From Chrysochromulina parva (taxonomy: Eukaryota; Haptophyta; Prymnesiales; Chrysochromulinaceae): a stretch of DNA of 11,942 nt. The DNA is taken from NCBI GenBank assembly GCA_002887195.1, contig PJAB01001839.1, positions 1 to 11,942 on the forward strand, given 5' to 3'. The notes beneath the pieces are model-generated. The model worked only from the letters and a program-made list of their open reading frames with translations. It was not told where the DNA came from and searched no databases. Below are positions 6,618 to 11,942 of this stretch, piece after piece; position 1 is the stretch's first letter; the number at the start of each line of letters is the position of its first letter. The position numbers and the translations under genes were made by a program.

Positions 6618-8036
6618 CTACATGCATCCCTTCAACCACTTGTGGCGCATCGCCTCCTCGATAGTCATCCGATGAAGCTGGTCGGGCTCGAGCAGCTTCT
6701 GCATAAAGTCCATGCAGCTCGAGCTCACCTGTGATGCGACCCCAACGACTCTCAGCGACATGGCGCGATGGTGGGCAGGGAGGGTTTGGGATTCGGGCCA
6801 GGGTATGTGCTGCGCTGGCGTGCGGGCAGCCTCCACGCTCGCTCTCTCTCTCTCAGATGTCTCTCTCACCTGTCCGAACGAATTCAGGGGGTACGCCAGG
6901 CCCCCCTCGATGATGTTGTCAAGCTGCGTATCTTCATCTTGATGGAAGTACGGGGTGGAGCCATGGAGCATCTGGTACACCACGCAGCCGAGCGCGTAGC
7001 AATCGACCGCCGCGCCATACTTCATGCCCTCTTGCGGCTCCTTGCGTCGAACCTGCGGCCATTCGGGCGCAAGCGGGCACCTCTCGATTAGGCAATGGCA
7101 AGCACGGCACTCAGAGGCTAGGTGAGCGGGTGAGCGGGTCGAGTCTCCTCTCACCGCGCGCACGATCCGGGCGAGCTCTGGCGCGAAGTAGTCCATGGAG
7201 CCAGCATAAAGAGAGAAGCAAGGCTCCTTTGGGCTGCCGCTGAATTCGGCACTGAAGCCAAAGTCAGTGAGCTTGAGGGATCCCGCCTTCATCGGATTTG
7301 TCCGCCAACGGCACAGGACGTTTTGCGGCTTGATGTCGCGATGGGCCATCGAATGGGCCTGGTGCAAGTGCGCGATTGCCGCGGCGATCTGGACGGTGAT
7401 CAGCCGCACGTTCTTCTCGGACATTTCTGCCGAGTACACACCGCCATCGATGGCGTCTTGTAGGTCGCCGCCGCTCATCAGCTCGGTCACCAGATGGAGG
7501 CTCACATTCTCCAAATGAACGACCTCGACGAGCTGCAGGATGGAAGGATGGTAGGTCCAGCTGACGGCCGTCCACACCCTCACCTCGTCATGAGCGGCGT
7601 TCCACTGCCCCTTGAGCTTGCACTGCGAAAAGAGCACTTCTTTTGCCGCAAACTCCTTGCCGTCGGCGACTCGTTCGACCTTGGAGACGGTCCCGAATGC
7701 TCCCGCACCGAGCTTCTGCAGGACCTTGTAGTGATCGTTGAACGCGATTCCGTTGAGGCAGCGGACACCGGCATGCTTCTGATCTTCGTTCTTGGAAACG
7801 ACGAGGTCCGAGACATGCTCACGGCGCGCAGGCAGCCACAGCTTCCACAGCACCCCAAGGCCCTTGCCGCCATTGCCGCGCCCGACTGGCTTCGCTCCAC
7901 GGCCTTTGATGTTTGCGATCGGCGCATTCTCCTTGTGGGCAGGCGCTGCTGCCTTGCCCTTCTGGGCGGGCTTAATGCTGCCCTGGGCCTCGTTCTCAAA
8001 CATGACCGTCAACATCCTCTTGGACGGCGACAACAT
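6618..8036 (-). CDS. CAMK-like serine/threonine protein kinase with N-terminal KEN box
   Basis: Exons (minus strand) 8036-7155, 7052-6870 and 6728-6618 encode 391 aa after two introns are removed. Domain positions before intron 1 are as follows. Residues 1-60 are a basic leader with a KEN box at 35-37. The kinase domain starts near 90: glycine loop LGAGAFGTV (99-107), ATP-binding Lys122, helix C Glu141, HRDIKPQN (222-229), DFG (248-250) and APE (275-277). Past intron 1 come AVDCYALGCVVYQMLHG (helix F) and, past intron 2, LLEPDQLHRMTIEEAMRHKWL (helix I). All catalytic residues are present, so it should be active. The helix F and I wording fits the CAMK group, but no calmodulin-binding or regulatory tail follows the domain. 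The leader resembles that of the downstream 5251-6537 gene. The KEN box suggests cell-cycle-timed destruction. The ATG at 8036 is the first in frame; Met8 and Met12 are alternatives. Confidence 0.88.
   Translation of the reverse strand: MLSPSKRMLTVMFENEAQGSIKPAQKGKAAAPAHKENAPIANIKGRGAKPVGRGNGGKGLGVLWKLWLPARREHVSDLVVSKNEDQKHAGVRCLNGIAFNDHYKVLQKLGAGAFGTVSKVERVADGKEFAAKEVLFSQCKLKGQWNAAHDEVRVWTAVSWTYHPSILQLVEVVHLENVSLHLVTELMSGGDLQDAIDGGVYSAEMSEKNVRLITVQIAAAIAHLHQAHSMAHRDIKPQNVLCRWRTNPMKAGSLKLTDFGFSAEFSGSPKEPCFSLYAGSMDYFAPELARIVRAVRGDSTRSPAHLASECRACHCLIERCPLAPEWPQVRRKEPQEGMKYGAAVDCYALGCVVYQMLHGSTPYFHQDEDTQLDNIIEGGLAYPLNSFGQVRETSERERASVEAARTPAQHIPWPESQTLPAHHRAMSLRVVGVASQVSSSCMDFMQKLLEPDQLHRMTIEEAMRHKWLKGCM
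6729..6869 (-). other. kinase intron 2 (141 bp, phase 0, stop-free)
   Basis: On the minus strand the donor is GGACAG|GTGAGA and the acceptor ATCACAG|GTGAGC. The nine bases ACAGGTGAG occur at both borders, so the exact cut cannot be told apart within the repeat and the product is the same. Left in, it would add 47 codons between kinase subdomains X and XI, where the family has no such insert. A GA-repeat tract lies just inside the donor. Confidence 0.85.
7053..7154 (-). other. kinase intron 1 (102 bp, phase 0, stop-free)
   Basis: On the minus strand the donor is CGCGCG|GTGAGA and the acceptor GGCCGCAG|GTTCGA. Removing it joins IVRA to VRRKEPQEGMKYG, giving normal spacing between APE and helix F. 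Retained, it would add 34 codons without a stop, Cys-rich and unlike kinase sequence. An 8-bp unit (GGTGAGCG on the plus strand) is repeated inside at 7121-7138. Confidence 0.82.
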
Positions 8037-8216
8037 GCTTTCGAACGTTTCCGAGGATTATTCGAGAGAAGCGAGCGAAGGTGGACGATCGACGGAGGAC
8101 CAGGGAGCCCTTCTGATGCCCGAGCCGTCAAACGCGAGGAAGAAAGCGAGCGCGAGATTGAGGCGTTCAACACGACGCGCGCGCGACGGACCACAATCCA
8201 CGTTGTATGACCGCGG

Positions 8217-8227
8217 GTACATTGTAC
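8217..8227. promoter_or_regulatory. GTACATTGTAC palindrome in the divergent promoter
   Basis: A perfect 11-bp palindrome around a central T. Its core is the complement of the one before the KEN-box gene (GTACAATGTAC). Here it lies about 180 bp from the kinase start and about 305 bp from the SAXO start, so it is less likely to be a start-proximal element than the other two copies. Confidence 0.35.
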
Positions 8228-8421
8228 TTGGCTCGGCGTCTTCCTGCCTAGAACCTATCTACTTGTATGCTGGCTGCCACTTTCCACGCTCGCGCGCCTT
8301 CCTGTTCGTGTCTGTCCTTCGTTGCGTCCTCTGCCCGCGGGGTCCCTTCCGGGGGGAGGTGCGAGAGCTGTGTGGTCCCGCTGCAGTCAAGTCAATTACA
8401 AGTCAAACGTAGCGCCGTCGC

Positions 8422-8463
8422 GGTATCTATTCTCTCCAAGAACCTATAGATACCAAGAACCTA
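8422..8463. repeat. 9-bp-stem hairpin overlapped by an 11-bp direct repeat
   Basis: GGTATCTAT (8422-8430) and its exact complement ATAGATACC (8446-8454) flank a 15-base loop. CCAAGAACCTA occurs at 8436-8446 and again at 8453-8463. The structure lies about 70-110 bp before the SAXO-Hsp70 start codon and may be a promoter or 5'-UTR element. Confidence 0.6.
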
Positions 8464-8532
8464 ACGTCCAGCGGGCGTTGTCGGTCGGACGGTGCCAGTT
8501 CCACGAGCCTCTGCGCTCGCGGTGCTGCAACC

Positions 8533-9942
8533 ATGCCCGCCGGCGTCACGCCCACATGGGAGTACTGGGACCCCGAGTCGTCCGCAAATGCTTTCCGAGG
8601 CAAAGAAATCATGATCGCGCCGCCCATGCAGCTGGAGACTGCAACGACCACCTACCGGAAGAATTACCCGCTTCACCCGGTCTGGGTCCGGCATCAGGAG
8701 AAGGTGAACCACCTGAACCGACCTGTGCCGAGCTATCCGATGACCACGTCAAGCCGCGAGTTCTACAAGGAGCACAAGAATGCGGTCCCTCCCATGTCCG
8801 CGGCCGCCAAATACCCACAGCCAATGTTCGCGCCGAAGTTCTCTGTCTCAACTACCAGCCGCGACACTATGGGCAAACCAAATGACGATGCGTACCAGCG
8901 GCCGCAGTCTGCATTCGGCAGGCCGCCCCCATTCAAGCCGAACAACGCGCCGCTCGGCACGACAACCCAGCGCGCTGACTTCCTCGAGTGGAAGCCTCAA
9001 GCGAAGCACCCTCACCATGGTGAGGGGCCGCATCCCACCAAGCCGACGAAATTCCAGTCCGAGACGACGTCGCGCGAGACCTTCCGACCCCCGCCACCGC
9101 AGCCCCCCGCCGCCCCCGCGCACGAGCGCCCGCCCTACAAGGTCACGCCAGCGGGGCCGGAGTACACGACCACGTACCGACAGGCCTATGAGATCATTCC
9201 GTTGCCAAAGGGCATCGTGGGCGGCATCGGATTGCAGGTGATGGCCCTTGATTGCCCTTGATTGCCCCGCGGGCGATGGGTGGCCATGGGAGCCGACGCG
9301 ACCGCATTCGTGGCCTCCTCCATGGCCGCCATGGCTGCCGCCGCCGTCTGGCCCCCACCGCCCTCCCCCCTCCTGCCCACCCGCCTCCTGCCCTAGTGTG
9401 TGCTCACCGGGGAGCGCCGGGACTTCACACGACCTCACACGACCTCTGTGCCACCAACCGACCCGCAGGTGGCGAGCGGACCATACAAGAAGGGGGGCAC
9501 CGGCGGACACTACGAGCCGATGATCAAACAGGGCGCCCCCGCGCCCCAGGTCGCACAGAAGACGTTTACGACCACGGCTGACGAGCAGACCACCGCCGAC
9601 ATCGTCGTGGTTACCAAACGAGAGGACCGGCCAGATGGGGTGGTGCTTGGCTTCTTTCGGCTCGCTGGCCTCAAGAAAGGTCCACAGGGCATACCCAAGA
9701 TCGAGGTGCGATCTCGCGGATTGTCGCGGATTGCCACTGATGGCCGCTGATGGTCACTTATGGCCGCTGATGGCCGTTGCCTCATTTGGCAGGTCATCCT
9801 GAAACTGCAGAACGAGAAGACCCTGCATGCGTCGGCCACTTACGTCCAGGGCGGCAAGAAGACTGCTCTTACCTTCGTGTCCGCCGGGCCTAAGGCGCCG
9901 CCGCTGCGCTCGGTCACTGACCTCTCAGAGGTGCCACATTGA
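8533..9942 (+). CDS. SAXO-like microtubule-binding repeats fused to an Hsp70 substrate-binding beta-domain
   Basis: Exons 8533-9237, 9469-9705 and 9793-9942 join in phase 0 to encode 363 aa. Residues 1-235 are Pro-rich and carry six repeats about 33 residues apart centred on TT(T/S)-x-R: TTTYRKNY (38-45), MTTSSREFY (70-78), STTSRDTM (106-113), TTTQRADF (143-150), ETTSRETF (177-184) and TTTYRQAY (212-219). Such repeats are typical of the SAXO/FAM154 family, which binds and stabilises axonemal microtubules. Exons 2 and 3 (residues about 250-342) read as the substrate-binding beta-sandwich of Hsp70: QKTFTTTADEQTTADI, then LGFFRLAGLKKGPQGIPKIE, then LHASATYVQGGKK. This parallels FTTAADNQT, LLG-x-F-x-L-x-GIPPAPRG-x-P-x-IE and V-x-A in Hsp70. 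No ATPase domain or lid is present. The product probably sits on the flagellar axoneme and presents a peptide-binding or adaptor fold. The start ATG has a good context (CAACCATG). Splicing is required to reach the Hsp70 part, and all junctions restore the family alignment. Confidence 0.82.
9238..9468 (+). other. SAXO-Hsp70 intron 1 (231 bp, phase 0)
   Basis: The donor is ATTGCAG|GTGATG and the acceptor CCCGCAG|GTGGCG, with GCAGGTG at both borders. Inside, 10-bp units are tandemly repeated: TGATGGCCCT and variants three times at 9239-9268, and TCACACGACC twice at 9425-9444. A pyrimidine-rich stretch lies at about 9330-9395. It contains in-frame stops, so retention would end the protein right after the SAXO repeats. 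Confidence 0.85.
9706..9792 (+). other. SAXO-Hsp70 intron 2 (87 bp, phase 0)
   Basis: The donor is ATCGAG|GTGCGA and the acceptor TTTGGCAG|GTCATC. Splicing joins GIPKIE to VILKLQ, which is the continuous beta-strand region of Hsp70. Most of the intron is made of 10-bp tandem units: CGCGGATTG(T/C) twice at 9715-9734 and TGATGGCCGC-like four times at 9738-9777. Confidence 0.85.
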
Positions 9943-10558
9943 GCTAGGGCAACCCTACCTGAAACGGTGGCACACGTGCGTGTCGGTGCGGGCGACGACT
10001 ACGTGGCGCGCGTGTGGAGAGCTCCAGAGCCCTGAGCCACCATGATATACTATTGGAAGTCTTTCGCATGCCGCCCCGTCCGCATTGATGATGTGAACTG
10101 CAACTGGTCTCGCCCCCCGGTCCTCCGCTCCTGCCCCGGCCCCGCATGCAAGATGCATGTCAACTTTTGAAGCTTTACATGTTGAAAGACTACACGTAGC
10201 ATCATGCGTTATCGGCATGGTCGTATACCGAATACCGTTTCACGATGTGTCGGAGTCGGCACGGTCGCGACCGGTGTCGACAACTTCACGCTCGACATCG
10301 AAGCGGTGACCGGTGTACGTGAGCGTGTGTACGACAAGTGGGGGGTGATTCGTCAATAGTGAATAGACATGAAAGGAGCGGGTTGATTTCAGCGATCTTC
10401 ATCCGATCTAAGACGCGGGGTCTATAAAAGTCATTGCGTTGTGAAAACATCTTACCATCCGGGCGTGCGCCGGCGGGTAGGCGGTAACATAGCTCGCTGG
10501 CCGAACACACAGGTGTGTTACAACCTGGACCAGGTCGGTTGGCGAGCCGCGGCTCGCG
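9943..10558. other. intergenic region, no gene supported
   Basis: It lies between the 3' end of the SAXO-Hsp70 gene and the 3' end of the GH76 gene. I see no coding content. It holds a TATAAAAG motif on the plus strand at 10423-10430 with no obvious gene after it, and three adjacent perfect inverted repeats at 10504-10557. Confidence 0.6.
10504..10557. repeat. cluster of three perfect inverted repeats beside the GH76 stop
   Basis: AACACAC-AG-GTGTGTT (10504-10519), ACCTGG-A-CCAGGT (10523-10535) and GCGAGCCGCGGCTCGC (10542-10557) follow one another with starts 19 bp apart. The last lies directly downstream of the GH76 stop codon on the minus strand, so the cluster would be the first 3'-UTR sequence of that transcript. 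A role in 3'-end formation or mRNA stability is possible. Confidence 0.65.
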
Positions 10559-11746
10559 TCATGTAGCTATTAGGACGGCGCAGTTCGCCGCGAAGAGCTC
10601 GAGGGCGGGGATTTGGGACGAGGTGGTCGGGGTCCACTCGTCGAAGTCATACCAGTGCGGCCCCAGCTGCCAGGAGCTCGTACACTCGTACGCGAGCGCG
10701 CCGCGCAGGCTGCGTTGTATGAGCTCCTTGATCTGCGGGAGCGGCTCGACCTGGTAGAGATCACTCAGCCCCCGGACGTACGGCCCTCGGAACTCGACGC
10801 CATCCCCGCACGCCGGAAAAGGGGCCCCACAAGACTCGCAGCACTGCTGCCCCGATTGGCCGCAGTTGCACCCCTCGCGGATCGCGCCTGATGGATCGAG
10901 GAAGGCGCTGCTCGTGACGGCGGCCTGGGCCATGGTGCTCGCCGCCGCCAGGTATGTCCCATTCTTCGTGTTGCGGTACAGCTCGGTGAGCGCACTGATC
11001 ACGACGCCCGTGTTGTAGCTGTACGTGGCCCACGAGAGGTTTGCGTAACAGCTCGGCTCGTAGGTCGGCTTGTTGCACTGGGTCGAATCCGCGACGAGGC
11101 CATCTGAGCGGACGAGGCCGCTGCCACTGAGCCACCCCCAGACGCGCGTGGCCATCTCGAGGTATTGGCTCTCGCCGGTGAGTGCATGCAGCTTGGACGA
11201 GAGGAGCAGCAGAAGCCCATTCGGGATCGCCTTCTTACCCTGCCCGGGTGGCTGCGATCGGTCCCAGGGAACGCCACCCCCACACTCATCCGTCCACGTC
11301 TGCTGGATGGTCATCCACGCACCCTTGGCAGCCGCGAGCCACCCTTGGGACGCATCCCCATAGGTTCTCGCTGCCTCGCATGCCCACAGAGCCCACCAGG
11401 CCTGGTCGTCGTTGAAACTGTTGAGCTCAAACGTGGGCGAAGAGTAGTTGAGGGCGCGCGCAAACACAGCTTCGATCGTCTTTCGATTCTGCTCGTCGCC
11501 CCCGCGCCTATCCTTGAGTGTCACCGCCGTCCAAGCGTTGGCAGCTACCCACCATTGGACATCTCTGGGAAGCGATGACGACCGAGTCGGATCAACGGAG
11601 AGTAGCAACGTGTTGATGGCGGCTTGAAAGGCGTCATTGAGCGACTTGGCGTCGTTGATGTCCACGGTCTGACATGTTACGCTCGCCTGTGCCATAGGCA
11701 TGGCGCTCACGCTCACGAACCCGATCAACATTATTGCGAGCAGCAT
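10559..11746 (-). CDS. secreted glycoside hydrolase family 76 (alpha-1,6-mannanase-like)
   Basis: A single intronless frame of 395 codons. The N-terminus MLLAIMLIGFVSVSAMPMAQA is a hydrophobic signal peptide, with likely cleavage near residue 21. The body has GH76 hallmarks in order: WWVAANAW (65-72); NSFNDDQAWWALW (109-121), with the adjacent Asp113-Asp114 pair that is catalytic in characterised GH76 enzymes; GGGVPWD (156-162); KKAIPNGLLLLLSSKL (171-186); WGWL (203-206); WATYSYNTGVVISAL (239-253); and a Cys-rich segment (293-313) before FRGPYVRGL (319-327). Size and order fit the family. Characterised members are bacterial endo-alpha-1,6-mannanases and fungal Dfg5/Dcw1 wall proteins; the C-terminus here lacks the hydrophobic tail of the GPI-anchored fungal forms. 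The product probably trims or links mannose-containing glycans at the cell surface or outside the cell. The Asn-x-Ser/Thr sites present (for example 100-102, 236-238, 262-264) fit a secretory route. An ATG 10 bp further upstream is out of frame. Confidence 0.88.
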   Translation of the reverse strand: MLLAIMLIGFVSVSAMPMAQASVTCQTVDINDAKSLNDAFQAAINTLLLSVDPTRSSSLPRDVQWWVAANAWTAVTLKDRRGGDEQNRKTIEAVFARALNYSSPTFELNSFNDDQAWWALWACEAARTYGDASQGWLAAAKGAWMTIQQTWTDECGGGVPWDRSQPPGQGKKAIPNGLLLLLSSKLHALTGESQYLEMATRVWGWLSGSGLVRSDGLVADSTQCNKPTYEPSCYANLSWATYSYNTGVVISALTELYRNTKNGTYLAAASTMAQAAVTSSAFLDPSGAIREGCNCGQSGQQCCESCGAPFPACGDGVEFRGPYVRGLSDLYQVEPLPQIKELIQRSLRGALAYECTSSWQLGPHWYDFDEWTPTTSSQIPALELFAANCAVLIAT

Positions 11747-11942
11747 GGAGCAGCATGGGCCCGTTCATTCATGTTAAATACACACAACACGTACAAAGCC
11801 AGAAGAGAAGACAAAACAAGACCCCCCAAAACAAAGCCCCGAAGGGAGACACATGCAGGCAGAGAGCTGAGAAACAGCCTATAAGAGAAGATCGGCGAGA
11901 CCCAAATATGAACTCGGGAGGGAGCGCGCCCGCCGACATGGG
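11747..11942 (-). promoter_or_regulatory. upstream region of the GH76 gene
   Basis: On the minus strand this is a T- and pyrimidine-rich stretch, clearly less GC-rich than the rest of the window, immediately before the GH76 start. It probably holds the 5' UTR and promoter. I see no TATA box and no GTAC-n-GTAC palindrome like those of the other genes. Confidence 0.35.

Larger units (their letters stand above)
8037..8532. promoter_or_regulatory. divergent promoter region between kinase (-) and SAXO-Hsp70 (+) genes
   Basis: About 500 bp with no supported gene separate two oppositely directed start codons. It contains the palindrome GTACA-T-TGTAC at 8217-8227, related to those before RTF1 and the KEN-box gene, TCAAG-type pentamer repeats at about 8386-8405 (the inverse of the CTTGA repeats before RTF1), and a hairpin at 8422-8454. 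The two genes could share this control region. This is inferred from arrangement only. Confidence 0.45.

Noticed and set aside
6618..8036. Kinase read as an intronless 472-aa protein
   Set aside because: The two inserts are not kinase-like, break conserved spacing after APE and before helix I, and have exact GTGAGA...CAG borders. Treated as introns, with retention kept as a finding.
7494..8210. 238-codon plus-strand open frame antisense to the kinase
   Set aside because: No recognisable content; it mirrors the kinase N-terminal lobe.
10450..10460. U1 snRNA-like start (CTTACC) about 28 bp after TATAAAAG
   Set aside because: U1 needs ACTTACCTG; here it reads ATCTTACCATC, and no U1 or other snRNA structure follows.

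Overview
The window is nuclear DNA of a GC-rich, probably unicellular flagellated eukaryote. The evidence is five protein genes with eukaryote-specific products (RTF1, a CAMK-like kinase, an axonemal SAXO-type protein, a secreted GH76 enzyme and an unrecognised KEN-box protein), at least six GT-AG introns, and no bacterial operon structure. An alga such as a haptophyte or pelagophyte fits the GC content, the compactness and the intron style, but this is an inference and I cannot name the species.

Layout. Positions 1-1576 hold a repeat-rich, foldback-like element. It is bounded by arrays of short palindromic minisatellite units and by the inverted end motif GTCAGAGT/ACTCTGAC. Inside it are degenerate gene fragments: the C-terminal end of a ubiquitin-specific protease and a weak transposase-type helix-turn-helix. 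About 100 bp further on begins the RTF1 gene (1681-4461, +, three exons, 837 aa). Its reading frame contains a complete FKBP peptidyl-prolyl isomerase domain lying between two conserved parts of RTF1. A roughly 790-bp convergent intergenic stretch follows. Two minus-strand genes stand in tandem: an unrecognised KEN-box protein (5251-6537) and, 80 bp upstream of it, a CAMK-like kinase (6618-8036). The two share a related N-terminal leader. A divergent promoter region of about 500 bp separates the kinase from a plus-strand gene (8533-9942, three exons, 363 aa) that joins six SAXO-like microtubule-binding repeats to an Hsp70 substrate-binding beta-domain. A roughly 615-bp gap with a cluster of palindromes precedes a minus-strand, intronless GH76 alpha-1,6-mannanase-like gene (10559-11746).

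How they relate. There is no single pathway. RTF1 acts on chromatin during transcription, the kinase and its neighbour look cell-cycle controlled (KEN boxes), the SAXO-Hsp70 protein is probably axonemal, and the GH76 enzyme probably acts at the cell surface. Shared sequence features matter more than shared function. All six introns are phase 0, and most are bordered by direct repeats of 4-9 bp, which recalls introner-type insertion. Introns of the SAXO gene are built partly from 10-bp tandem repeats. A GTAC-n-GTAC palindrome lies immediately before the start codons of RTF1 and the KEN-box gene, and a similar one lies between the kinase and SAXO genes. The two strongest novelties are the FKBP domain nested in RTF1 and the SAXO-Hsp70 fusion.
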